DNA of 64,000 nt from an uncultured Clostridium sp. Lineage in GTDB: Bacteria > Bacillota_I > Bacilli_A > RF39 > UBA660. The translations under genes were made by a program, and so were the position numbers. The DNA is taken from positions 35,155 through 99,154 of the forward strand of contig CAJJPX010000003.1 of assembly GCA_905193755.1 (NCBI GenBank). The letters are read 5' to 3'. Of the stretch, positions 49,225-57,665 are shown in pieces. How positions within the stretch are numbered: position 1 is the stretch's first letter; each line of letters starts with the position of its first letter. The notes below the pieces were generated by a model. That model worked only from the letters and a program-made list of their open reading frames with translations, was not told the DNA's origin and searched no databases.

Positions 49225-49261
49225 TTAATATTCACTTAATGTATAAGCACTAGAATATTAA
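49225..49261 (-). promoter_or_regulatory. Hairpin in the rpsB leader
   Basis: Perfect nine-base stem TTAATATTC / GAATATTAA with a 19-base loop, about 42 bases upstream of the rpsB ATG. An extended -10 (TGTTAAAAT) lies further up near 49300. Candidate site for S2 feedback on its own mRNA; not proved. The 49184-49380 gap holds nothing else but this and the terminator of the next gene. Confidence 0.45.
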
Positions 49262-49323
49262 ATCAACAGGTATGTCTTTTTTCTTAAAGCATAGTTATTT
49301 TAACACAAAAAGTAACTAAAAAA

Positions 49324-49341
49324 AAGAGTTTTTTAACTCTT
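49324..49341 (-). terminator. Terminator of the TasA-like/DUF6273 gene
   Basis: Stem AAGAGTT / AACTCTT with AAAA loop and a U-run TTTTTT. Confidence 0.75.
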
Positions 49342-49385
49342 CTTAGTATTTTTGTTATATTTTTAGTGTTTTTGATGTTTTTTCT

Positions 49386-50600
49386 TTAGCCGATTCTAAA
49401 TGCAGGTGAGACACCATTCAGAAGTTTAGCAGATTCGTTGTACCAAGGCCCTCCATTATTATTTACTCTAAAATAATTTGTATTATTTTTAGAATGTGCG
49501 GTACGAAGCCACCAATAATTTGAATACTTTATTGCACCATCGCTATTTCCAATTAAAGAAACATCTTCTTTTTTATAAAAATCTAATTGTCTTGTTGTAT
49601 TGCTTGCTGAGTCGTAAATACCGTTATTAGACCAATCACTGTAAATTTCACTCGGAGATAGTAAATACAGTTTATCGATTGATGAAATATTATTTGTATC
49701 TTCTACTCCATGGCCACTTATAACAGTTGTATCAATAATGATATTTCTTAAAGTATTAGGAAACAAATTGTATAAATCATTATTTATATAAGTATATAGC
49801 TCACTTGCAGGCCATCCTCCTACATTTGTACTAGTAGTATTCATTACATGTTCTGTAATTATATCTTCAAACTCAAGAACAAAACCACATGCTGTTTGTG
49901 AGAATCCTTTTGTAGAACATTCTTCTGGCGTTGTAGTGTTTGCTATTCTAACATTATGTTTTCCTAAATCGCCTAAATCTACTTCTTTAATATCTCCTAA
50001 ATTATAACGTGAAATATTTCCATTTTTTACATTAGTAGCTATAGTCTGCCAACTATCTTTTTCAAATTGAGTTGATTCCTTAATTCCTAATACACCACTA
50101 AACTTTTTTCCTTGATTATAATTTTGATCAGCATTTGTATCTTTAAATGTAATAGTCAAATCATACTTATGAACTATATTAGGTTCAATAGTTACTTTTC
50201 TTTTTATGTTATTAGAAACAATTGGAGTACTATCTATTCCGTCACATGTTCCATCTTCTGCTTCTGTTGTTGCATTCATTCTGGTACAAGCACCTTCGAT
50301 TAACATTTCATCATTAGTAATTTCATTTGTTAGTTCTTGCCATAACAAGTTGTATACTGCATCTAAAGTACCTGTGTTTGCAACATAAACTGTTTTTGTA
50401 ATAGTATCTCCTGGTTTTATGTTTTGCATTACTATTTCAGCACCATCTACATAACGAAGACTTAATGTACCTGTTTCAACCACTTGATCTTTAACATCTT
50501 TATTAACTATAGTTGCTGTAAAATATGCGTAACTTAACCCCACACTAGCTAGAAACACAAATGCTAAAGTTATACCAAATATTAATTTTTTATTTTTCAT
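49386..50600 (-). CDS. TasA/CalY-like secreted protein with C-terminal DUF6273-type domain
   Basis: 404 residues. N-terminal signal 'MKNKKLIFGITLAFVFLASV' followed by 'GLSYAYFTATIVN', the pattern of SipW-dependent TasA/camelysin-type precursors; then a beta-sandwich 'TGTLSLRYVDG', 'IKPGDTITKTVYVANTGTL'. From about residue 185 to the end is the same DUF6273-type domain as in the LRR protein at 34689: 'YNLGDIKEVDLGDLGKHNVRI', 'CGFVLEFEDII', 'YWWLRTA' and final 'NGVSPAFRIG'. Probably surface-exposed fibre or adhesin. A SipW peptidase is not in the window. Confidence 0.85.
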   Translation of the reverse strand: MKNKKLIFGITLAFVFLASVGLSYAYFTATIVNKDVKDQVVETGTLSLRYVDGAEIVMQNIKPGDTITKTVYVANTGTLDAVYNLLWQELTNEITNDEMLIEGACTRMNATTEAEDGTCDGIDSTPIVSNNIKRKVTIEPNIVHKYDLTITFKDTNADQNYNQGKKFSGVLGIKESTQFEKDSWQTIATNVKNGNISRYNLGDIKEVDLGDLGKHNVRIANTTTPEECSTKGFSQTACGFVLEFEDIITEHVMNTTSTNVGGWPASELYTYINNDLYNLFPNTLRNIIIDTTVISGHGVEDTNNISSIDKLYLLSPSEIYSDWSNNGIYDSASNTTRQLDFYKKEDVSLIGNSDGAIKYSNYWWLRTAHSKNNTNYFRVNNNGGPWYNESAKLLNGVSPAFRIG

Positions 50601-50649
50601 ATTCTTGCTCTCCTTACATTAAAGAGTATAACATTTTTATAACAAAATA

Positions 50650-50669
50650 AAAAGGCTTTTGTGCCTTTT
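50650..50669 (-). terminator. Terminator of the small VirB2-like gene
   Basis: Stem AAAAGGC / GCCTTTT with a six-base loop, followed by TTATTTTG on the minus strand; starts at the stop codon of the gene above. Confidence 0.7.
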
Positions 50670-51084
50670 ATATATTAAATATACAACTTACATCATACTT
50701 GAATAAAAATGCTATAAAATTAATTATAGTTGGGAATACACCTATTAATAATAATGCTATTGCAAGCTTAACACATCTTTTTTCTGATGTTTTCAATTCC
50801 TTTGCATCTCCACTCATTATTGGTGGGATAAGTAACATCATTCCTTTTACAATAGCTATAGTTGCTCCTGCTATTCTTAGTACATTTATTGATAATTTTA
50901 TTAATTTAGATAAATTTCCACCTACGACTTCAATACAAGTTTGTCCACTTTTTCCAAAACCTTTATTAGTTATATCTATAATATTAATAGTATCAGTAAC
51001 TTTAATAGTACTTGCATTTATTGTAGTTATTCCAACTATAGAAACAAATAATATTAAAAGTATTATTACTATCTTTTTATTCAT
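50668..51084 (-). CDS. Small VirB2/TrbC-like two-helix membrane protein
   Basis: 138 residues from the ATG at 51082-51084 (GGGGTGTAG SD region). Signal/anchor segment (about 5-25), then a 'GFGKSGQTCIEVVGGNLSKLIKL' linker and two hydrophobic segments (about 68-88 'VLRIAGATIAIVKGMMLLIPP' and 108-130) ending in 'FKYDVSCIFNI'. The two-helix tail is a close paralogue of the C-terminus of the next gene upstream and resembles pilin-like VirB2/TrbC proteins in form. No conjugation genes nearby. Its promoter is a separate consensus. Confidence 0.75.
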   Translation of the reverse strand: MNKKIVIILLILFVSIVGITTINASTIKVTDTINIIDITNKGFGKSGQTCIEVVGGNLSKLIKLSINVLRIAGATIAIVKGMMLLIPPIMSGDAKELKTSEKRCVKLAIALLLIGVFPTIINFIAFLFKYDVSCIFNI

Positions 51085-51131
51085 AACTACACCCCTTCTC
51101 TTTTTTAACACCCTTTTTAAATATGGTCTAT

Positions 51132-51160
51132 ATTATACCACAAAATTCGTTTTTTTGCAA
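51132..51160 (-). promoter_or_regulatory. Promoter of the small VirB2-like gene
   Basis: Minus-strand TTGCAA (51155-51160), 17-base spacer, TATAAT (51132-51137). Confidence 0.75.
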
Positions 51161-51186
51161 GTAATTGTTATTTTTGCACTAAAAAA

Positions 51187-51212
51187 CACAAGTCTTTTTA
51201 TCTTGACCTGTG
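51187..51212 (-). terminator. Terminator of the Cys-rich surface protein
   Basis: Stem CACAGGTC / GACTTGTG (one G-U) with loop AAGATAAAAA, followed by TTTTTTAG on the minus strand. Confidence 0.7.
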
Positions 51213-51231
51213 CTTATGAACAATATAATTA

Positions 51232-52959
51232 TTAGTCAAAGATACATGTTAAATCATATTTGAATATGTTGCCTAGGAAGTTAATTATAGTTGGGAACAC
51301 ACCTATTAATAATAATATAATTGCTAATTTTGTACATTGTTTTCCAGCTTGTTTTAATTTATCAGCTTCTCCACTCATAATTGGTGGTATTAATAATGTC
51401 ATACCTTTTATAATAGCTATTAATGCTCCTGCTATTCTAAGTACATTTATTGATAATTTTATTAATTTAGATAAGCTTTCTCCAACAACTTCTTTACATG
51501 ATTCACCGTTTTTTCCAAATCCTCTATTTGATACAGTGTTTGAACCTATCATTGCATTCTCTGTGCCTTCTCTTACCTTGGCATTTTCTTCTAAATCTTT
51601 TTTAATTTGGTCATTAAATTGATTATTTATATCATCATTGATTTTTGCTGCTGTTTCGGACGCTTGAATATCTGAGTCTTTCATACATTTTTTTTGTGCA
51701 TCAGTAAGTCCTGCTGCATTATATGCACTTTCAAGGCAGCTTAGACATGTATCTGTTTTTGTATCTCCTACACATTGAGCTTTTGACTTATTTACTTTAC
51801 CACAATTATTTCGTTGATTATCTGTCCAAGTATAAGTGCATCCTTGTGGACTTCCACAACAGTAACAAGTAGCTTCTGGCGAATCGCTTTGTGCCTTGTA
51901 TGAGATTAAGCATCCATTTGCACATTGTTTACCACTTTTAGCATTATTTATTTTAGTAATTTGATCTTGAGTTATATTACATTTATTATATTGACATGAG
52001 TTTATTTTTTCTCTAGCTTTTTCTTTTAGTATTTGGGAATTTTTCTCTGCTTCTGATTTTAAATATTCATCAGAATATGAAACCTTAAGTTTACTTTTAC
52101 ATTCTTCTTGATATGCTTCTAATTGACTTGACATTTCTGAGAGCTTAGATAAGTCACTAGGACAACTATAACTTTCTATCTTTTTTGCTGCTTCTTCAAA
52201 ACATGCCTTTGCTTCTTCTGAACCATTTGTGTCAGCTACAGTACATCCTTGTACTTGTTCATATTTTTCATCTGTTCCAAATTTGTATTCATCGGTTTGA
52301 AAACCTGAAGTATTATTATCTGTGAAAACATATTTATGTTTAGTTGAAGTACCAAAAATCCACCATTTCCAAGTATTCGCAGTAACTCCAAACATTAATG
52401 GACAATTCCCACCATTTTTTGCTGTCCATTCTGAATACATAGCCATTTGTGAGCCTACTCCTTTTGTGCCATCGAATTTTTGTATTCTATCATGGTCTCC
52501 TCTCCCATTATCTACAGTTAAAGTTGTACCTTCAGCTGGAACTATATCGGTATTTGTAACTTGACACTTTCCATTTTTCATTTGCACTATTTTAAAAACA
52601 AACGCATCATTTTCTGACCATAACCTGGCAGGGTTATCACTTGGCCCACCAGTAACCTTATAACAACCTGCGAAGATTACATTTCCATCTTTATCAATGC
52701 CTTGATATCCTCTTGTTAGTGGTGTACTTTTAACACTAAATGTAAGTGAGCCTTCTGCATTAGTTACATCCCCACTCATTGTATACAGTTCTTCATTTGC
52801 ATTATATATACATCCATTATATTTTCCGCTGTTATCGCTGTTATTACAAAAATCATCATTTGTTTCTCTTGAATTTTCGATTTCTTCTTCTAATGCATTT
52901 ACACTAACAATTGGTAACATCAACAACATTAATAAAAACATTATTTTAAATTTCTTCAT
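51232..52959 (-). CDS. Cys-rich secreted protein with VirB2-like C-terminal membrane tail
   Basis: About 575 residues: signal peptide (about 1-22, ending VSVNA), a large extracellular part with many cysteines ('CNNSDNSGKYNGC', 'CPLMFGV', 'CYCCGSPQGCTY', 'CLSCLESAYNAAG'), Glu/Gln-rich helical stretch, then a 95-residue tail: 'GFGKNGESCKEVVGESLSKLIKL', 'VLRIAGALIAIIKGMTLLIPP' and 'LAIILLLIGVFPTIINFLG', ending 'FKYDLTCIFD'. The tail repeats the short protein at 50668 almost segment by segment. I do not recognise the extracellular domain. The start at 52959 follows AGGTG; a GTG six bases before is possible. Confidence 0.75.
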   Translation of the reverse strand: MKKFKIMFLLMLLMLPIVSVNALEEEIENSRETNDDFCNNSDNSGKYNGCIYNANEELYTMSGDVTNAEGSLTFSVKSTPLTRGYQGIDKDGNVIFAGCYKVTGGPSDNPARLWSENDAFVFKIVQMKNGKCQVTNTDIVPAEGTTLTVDNGRGDHDRIQKFDGTKGVGSQMAMYSEWTAKNGGNCPLMFGVTANTWKWWIFGTSTKHKYVFTDNNTSGFQTDEYKFGTDEKYEQVQGCTVADTNGSEEAKACFEEAAKKIESYSCPSDLSKLSEMSSQLEAYQEECKSKLKVSYSDEYLKSEAEKNSQILKEKAREKINSCQYNKCNITQDQITKINNAKSGKQCANGCLISYKAQSDSPEATCYCCGSPQGCTYTWTDNQRNNCGKVNKSKAQCVGDTKTDTCLSCLESAYNAAGLTDAQKKCMKDSDIQASETAAKINDDINNQFNDQIKKDLEENAKVREGTENAMIGSNTVSNRGFGKNGESCKEVVGESLSKLIKLSINVLRIAGALIAIIKGMTLLIPPIMSGEADKLKQAGKQCTKLAIILLLIGVFPTIINFLGNIFKYDLTCIFD

Positions 52960-53002
52960 ACTCACACCTACTATTCTATTTTTAATTTTATCATATTTTA
53001 AT

Positions 53003-53044
53003 AATTATGCAATAGTTAATTATAATTATGCAATAGTTAATTAC
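53003..53044. repeat. Two 21-base direct repeats in a divergent promoter region
   Basis: AATTATGCAATAGTTAATTA occurs twice head to tail (53003-53023 and 53024-53044). On the minus strand the repeat supplies TTGCAT followed 16 bases later by TAAAAT towards the Cys-rich protein; a plus-strand TATAAT (about 53090) leads to recU. Confidence 0.6.
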
Positions 53045-53113
53045 TTTACATTTATTAATACAATAGATAGAAAAAAATACATAAATATAGTATAATTAAA
53101 TTGGTGATTTTTG

Positions 53114-53641
53114 GTGGATACTAGTACTTATAAAAATAGAGGTATGTTTCTTGAAAATATATTAAATGACTCTAATACATATTATAATAGTATAGATAAG
53201 TGTTTGATATATAAGAAACCTACTCCAATAAAGGTACTTAATGTAAGTTATCCTACTAATAGGTCTCACCTAATAAACAAAGCAGTTTATTCTAGTATAT
53301 CTACACTTGATTATAATGGAATATATAGAGGTAAATATATAGAATATGATGCGAAGGAATGTCATAATAAAACTTCTTTCCCTTTGTCAAATATTAAAGA
53401 ACATCAAGTACTTCATATGAGAAAAGCTATTAAACAAGGTGGTATAATCTTCTTGATAATATTTATGAATAATGAATTTTTCTTAATGAAGGGTGAAGAT
53501 ATACTTGAGTTTATTGATAATGGGACAAGAAAATCTATAGAATTTAGTTATATTAAAGATAAAGGATATAAAATAGTTGAAAGTTATACTCCTAGACTTA
53601 AATATTTAGAAGCTGTAGATAATGCTTATTTTAAGGAGTGA
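53114..53641 (+). CDS. recU: Holliday junction resolvase RecU
   Basis: Firmicute Holliday-junction resolvase, 175 residues. 'NRGMFLENILNDSNTYY', 'IYRGKYIEYDAKEC' (catalytic E-x-K / D-x-E pattern), 'FPLSNIKEHQVLHMRKAIKQGG' region. The start is GTG at 53114-53116 or TTG at 53111; GGTGA is better spaced for the GTG. Stop TGA, one base before the PBP1 ATG, the standard recU-ponA arrangement. Confidence 0.94.
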   Translation: MDTSTYKNRGMFLENILNDSNTYYNSIDKCLIYKKPTPIKVLNVSYPTNRSHLINKAVYSSISTLDYNGIYRGKYIEYDAKECHNKTSFPLSNIKEHQVLHMRKAIKQGGIIFLIIFMNNEFFLMKGEDILEFIDNGTRKSIEFSYIKDKGYKIVESYTPRLKYLEAVDNAYFKE

Positions 53642-53642
53642 T

Positions 53643-56441
53643 ATGAAAAAGTTAAACTTTAAAATTAAAAATAAAGAAAAGAAGGATGAAGGTATTGTGA
53701 AAAAAAGAGTAAAAAATGAGGAAAATGTGAAACCTAGAAGATTTAGATTTTGGTATTGGTTTTTAGTAGTTGTTATGTGCTTTGCTCTATTATGTTTTAT
53801 AGGTGGTATTGGTTTTTGCTACTATATAGTTAAGAGTGCACCTGAGTTTGATGCTCAAAAAATGTTTGAGAAAGAAGCTACTAAGGTATTAGATTCTAAA
53901 GGTAATTTGATAGCTTCTTTGGGAGCTGAGCAAAGAGAAAAAGTTAGTTATGATGAACTTCCACAAGTATTAGTAGATGCAATTATAGCGACAGAAGATT
54001 CAAGATTTTTTCAACATAATGGATTTGATGCTCCAAGATTTTTAAAAGCATCTATTAGTCAAGTCTTAGGTCGTGGAGGTGGTGGTGCTTCTACATTAAC
54101 TATGCAACTTTCAAAATTGTCTTTTACATCTATTGAAGCTGAAGGTATTAAAGGTATAATAAGAAAGTTTACTGATATATACATGTCAGTATTCAAGATA
54201 GAAAGAAATTTTACTAAGTATGAGATACTTGAATATTATGTAAATACTCCTTGTATGGGTGGTAATATATATGGAGTTCAACAAGCTAGTAAGTATTATT
54301 TTAATAAAGATGTTAAGGATTTGAATTTGGTAGAAGCTGCTCAAATAGCTGGTATGTTCCAATCTCCTAATGGATATAATCCTTATAATAATCCTAATGA
54401 TGCAAATAGTCGTAAAAATACAGTATTATATCTTATGAAAAGACATGGTTATATAACTGATACTGAATATAAGGCTGCTACTTCTGTTGAAATTAAAGAT
54501 TTCTTAAAAGGTGGTGTAGCATCAAGTAATGAGTATCAAGGATTTATAGATACAGTTGTACAAGAAGTAATTGATAAGACTGGTAATAATCCTTATAATG
54601 TTCCAATGACTATATATACAACTATGGATAAGAATAAACAAGATGTTATCAATAATTTTTATAAGAATCATAAATTTAAAGATGATAAAGTTGAAGTTGG
54701 TATTGGTATTGTTGATAATAATACTGGTGCTATTGTAGCTGTTGGTGCTGGACGTAATAAAAAAGGTGCTCTTACATTAAATATGGCTACATTTTGGGGT
54801 CAAACAAAGAGACAACCCGGTTCAACAATTAAGCCAATTATTGATTATGGTCCAGCCGTTGAATATACAAATTTAAGTACTTATGGTCCATTTGTTGATG
54901 ATGAAACACCTTATGGTAGTGGAACTATGAGAAACTATAATCACAAATATAATGGATTCATGAGTATGAGAGACTGCTTAGTTAAATCTATGAATACATG
55001 TGCTTTACAAGCATTTAAGTTAACAAGTAATGATGAAAAAGTTAAGTTTATAACATCAATTGGTATTAACCCTCCTGAAGGAGTTACTACTCTACCTGAG
55101 TCATATTCGATTGGTGCATTTAACGGCGTAAGTCCTGTACAACTTGCTGGTGCATACTCTGCATTTGGTTCTGGTGGTTATTACACTGCTCCATATTCAT
55201 TTACTAAAGTAGTTTATACTGAAACTGGAGATGAATATACACAAGATACAACACGTGAAAAAGTAATGAAGCCTCAAACAGCATATATTATATCTACAGT
55301 ACTTCGAGGTGTTACTCCTTCAACAGTTAAAGTATCTGGTACGCAACTTGCTACTAAGACTGGTACTACTTCATATGATAATAGCTTACTTAAAAAGTTT
55401 GGCTTAAGTAGTTCTGTTATACCTGATGCATGGACAGTTACTTATTCAACTGATTATAGTGTTGCGATATGGTATGGATACCCTGAATGGTTAACTGCTG
55501 ATGCTGTTAAAAATAAACATTACTTAGTAAATGGTCCTGCAGTTACTGAGCGTAAGAAAATACAAGCTGAAATAAATAATAAGATACATAATAAAGGTAA
55601 GAAATTTAAAAATCCTGGTGGAATAGTTACAACTGAAGTTGAGCTTGAAACAATACCTGCTCAAAAACCAAGTGCATATACACCAAAAGATTTAAGAAAG
55701 AGTTATTTATTTATAAGTGGTACTGAACCTAGTGAAGTATCAAATAGATTTAGTAAATTAAGTGACCCATCAAATTATACATATTCTTTAGATGGTAGAA
55801 CATTAAATCTATCATGGACTTCCCCTGGAACACCTAATGCAATAGATAATACTTATTTAACAGAATACTTTAATAATGGATATACTATTTGGGCTCAAAA
55901 ATATCTAGATAAACGTATTAGCTATAATAATAGTAAGATTGGTAGATTTGGGTTTGCTGTATATCTTACATCCGGTAGTAAATCTACATATGTTGGTTGG
56001 ACACCTGATACAAGTTATTCAATAAATTTAAATAACTATTCTGGATATTTCGATGGTGTTATTATAAAGAGTACATATTCTATATTTAAAAGTAACGCCT
56101 CTGATGGAATTAAAATAGTGTTTGATTCAGATACACCGATTGGAACTAATTATGAAGTATCTATGTTGGGACTTACTTATTCATATAAAGTTGGAGATAG
56201 TTATAGAGAATTAGGTTCTAGTTATATAGATGGAATTACACTAAATGGTACTAATATATTAAGTAGTGTTACTGATTTAAAAGTTGCTGCTACTAGCGCT
56301 AATAATAGTAGTGGAAACAGTATTAAACTTAGTGAAATAACTAAGGAAGCTGGTACATATAAAGTTACATACACTATTACGTTTACTTATAATGGAGTTA
56401 ATACTACTAAAACTAAAGTTCAAACTGTTACAGTAAGTTAA
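53643..56441 (+). CDS. ponA: Class A penicillin-binding protein (PBP1)
   Basis: Bifunctional peptidoglycan synthase, 932 residues from the ATG at 53643-53645 (AAGGAG). Short basic cytoplasmic part, membrane segment (about 36-60), GT51 glycosyltransferase domain ('ATEDSRFFQHNGFD' near residue 115, 'GASTLTMQLSKLSF'), transpeptidase with the SxxK in 'QPGSTIKPIID', SxN in 'VKSMNTC' and KTG in 'ATKTGTTSYD'. The C-terminal ~230 residues form Fn3/Ig-like extracellular domains ('YTPKDLRKSYLFISG', 'YLTSGSKSTYVGWTP'), longer than the usual PBP1a tail. Coupled to recU. Confidence 0.97.
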   Translation: MKKLNFKIKNKEKKDEGIVKKRVKNEENVKPRRFRFWYWFLVVVMCFALLCFIGGIGFCYYIVKSAPEFDAQKMFEKEATKVLDSKGNLIASLGAEQREKVSYDELPQVLVDAIIATEDSRFFQHNGFDAPRFLKASISQVLGRGGGGASTLTMQLSKLSFTSIEAEGIKGIIRKFTDIYMSVFKIERNFTKYEILEYYVNTPCMGGNIYGVQQASKYYFNKDVKDLNLVEAAQIAGMFQSPNGYNPYNNPNDANSRKNTVLYLMKRHGYITDTEYKAATSVEIKDFLKGGVASSNEYQGFIDTVVQEVIDKTGNNPYNVPMTIYTTMDKNKQDVINNFYKNHKFKDDKVEVGIGIVDNNTGAIVAVGAGRNKKGALTLNMATFWGQTKRQPGSTIKPIIDYGPAVEYTNLSTYGPFVDDETPYGSGTMRNYNHKYNGFMSMRDCLVKSMNTCALQAFKLTSNDEKVKFITSIGINPPEGVTTLPESYSIGAFNGVSPVQLAGAYSAFGSGGYYTAPYSFTKVVYTETGDEYTQDTTREKVMKPQTAYIISTVLRGVTPSTVKVSGTQLATKTGTTSYDNSLLKKFGLSSSVIPDAWTVTYSTDYSVAIWYGYPEWLTADAVKNKHYLVNGPAVTERKKIQAEINNKIHNKGKKFKNPGGIVTTEVELETIPAQKPSAYTPKDLRKSYLFISGTEPSEVSNRFSKLSDPSNYTYSLDGRTLNLSWTSPGTPNAIDNTYLTEYFNNGYTIWAQKYLDKRISYNNSKIGRFGFAVYLTSGSKSTYVGWTPDTSYSINLNNYSGYFDGVIIKSTYSIFKSNASDGIKIVFDSDTPIGTNYEVSMLGLTYSYKVGDSYRELGSSYIDGITLNGTNILSSVTDLKVAATSANNSSGNSIKLSEITKEAGTYKVTYTITFTYNGVNTTKTKVQTVTVS

Positions 56442-56444
56442 AAT

Positions 56445-56474
56445 AAAAGATCTTAATTAATTTTAAGATCTTTT
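56445..56474. terminator. Bidirectional terminator between PBP1 and nth
   Basis: Stem AAAAGATCTTAA / TTAAGATCTTTT, six-base loop, T-runs both ways; contains the nth stop codon. Confidence 0.8.
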
Positions 56475-57076
56475 TCCTTGCATATATGTTTTAGTTTACA
56501 AGTATCACATTTCGGATTTTTACTTGTACAATAGTATCTTCCAAATAATACTAATTGTGAATTTACTCTATTCCATTCATTTTCATCAAAATACTTTTTA
56601 AGTTTTATTTCAGTTTTTAATACATCATCTTTCTTAGTGGTTATACCAAGTCTTTTAGATACTCTAAATACATGTGTATCAACGGCAAAAGATGGAACGT
56701 TAAATAGTTCTCCTAGAACCACACTTGCTGTTTTTCTACCTACTCCTTTTAGAGATTCTAAGAATTCTCTATTATCTGGAACGTATCCTAATGGAAGTAA
56801 GTGTTCTACGATATATTTAAAATTAATTGATTTTGTTTTGTGAAAACCTAGTATTCTTATATAGTTATCTATTTCTTGGATAGATAGTGTATTTAATTTT
56901 TCTAGTGTATCATATTTCTTATATAATTCTTTTGTTGCTTTGTTTACACTTTTATCTGTTGTTTGAGCAGATAGCATTACTGATAACAATAGTTCGTAAT
57001 CTTTTGTATATTCAAGTTCACATTTTGGATTATTAAATAGTTCATCTAAATAAGTTGTTATTTCTTTTTTATTCAT
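56453..57076 (-). CDS. nth: Endonuclease III
   Basis: DNA glycosylase/AP lyase for oxidised pyrimidines, 207 residues. Helix-hairpin-helix 'LKGVGRKTASVVLGELF' (about 112-128) with the catalytic Lys, Asp in 'PSFAVDTHVFRVSKRLG', and the iron-sulphur cluster 'CTSKNPKCDTCKLKHIC' (C-x6-C-x2-C-x5-C) at the C-terminus. Start overlaps dnaD by eight bases, the dnaD-nth order of Bacilli. Confidence 0.97.
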   Translation of the reverse strand: MNKKEITTYLDELFNNPKCELEYTKDYELLLSVMLSAQTTDKSVNKATKELYKKYDTLEKLNTLSIQEIDNYIRILGFHKTKSINFKYIVEHLLPLGYVPDNREFLESLKGVGRKTASVVLGELFNVPSFAVDTHVFRVSKRLGITTKKDDVLKTEIKLKKYFDENEWNRVNSQLVLFGRYYCTSKNPKCDTCKLKHICKEKDLKIN

Positions 57077-57665
57077 TGTCGTCTAACCAATCGTAATCAA
57101 ATAGTTCTGTATTTGATTTTTCTTCTTTTACTTTTGATTTAATACCTTTTTTAGACCATTCATAAACTATTTTATCAATATACTTAAAGTTCCTTACATT
57201 ATTTAGAATTGCTTCTTTTAAGGCTCCTTTTATTGTCTCTTCACTTATACCATTTTCTATCCATTTATTTATTAGTTCATATTCAAATGATGAAAGTGTT
57301 CTTCCAAGTTCACGCTCAAATAAAGCATATATATCACTACTTGGTTCTTCTGTTTTTTTATTAAGAGCTAGTCTATCATACAATGGATCTAAACTTACTT
57401 TTTCTACTACTTCTCCATTATTATTAGATACGAGCATTTCTATATATTTTTTATTTATTAAGCTAGTGAATGTATTAAATGCTTTTTCTTCAGTGAATCC
57501 TAATTTATCCTGTATATCTTTTGTATCTAGATAAGAAGATATGTTTATGAAATATAATACAAGCAAAAACTCATCTAATGTTATATCTATATTACTTATA
57601 CATTTAATAACATTAGAATTTATAATAAAATCTTTACTTGTAAAAATATTTCTCAAATCACTCAT
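57069..57665 (-). CDS. dnaD: DnaD family replication-initiation protein
   Basis: 198 residues: an N-terminal winged-helix (DnaD-N) region 'LDEFLLVLYFINISSYLDTKDIQDKLGFTEEKAF' region and a C-terminal DnaB/DnaD helical domain 'RTLSSFEYELINKWIENGISEETIKGALKEAI' region. DnaD works with DnaA and DnaB at oriC and in PriA-dependent restart in Bacilli. Overlaps cca upstream by eight bases and nth downstream by eight; one compact operon. Confidence 0.92.
   Translation of the reverse strand: MSDLRNIFTSKDFIINSNVIKCISNIDITLDEFLLVLYFINISSYLDTKDIQDKLGFTEEKAFNTFTSLINKKYIEMLVSNNNGEVVEKVSLDPLYDRLALNKKTEEPSSDIYALFERELGRTLSSFEYELINKWIENGISEETIKGALKEAILNNVRNFKYIDKIVYEWSKKGIKSKVKEEKSNTELFDYDWLDDNE

Noticed and set aside
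50668..52959. Conjugation (type IV secretion) locus
   Set aside because: Only the pilin-like tail is seen; no VirB4, VirD4, relaxase or transfer gene is in the window.
53003..53044. CRISPR-like array
   Set aside because: Only two tandem copies with no spacer between them and no cas gene in the window.
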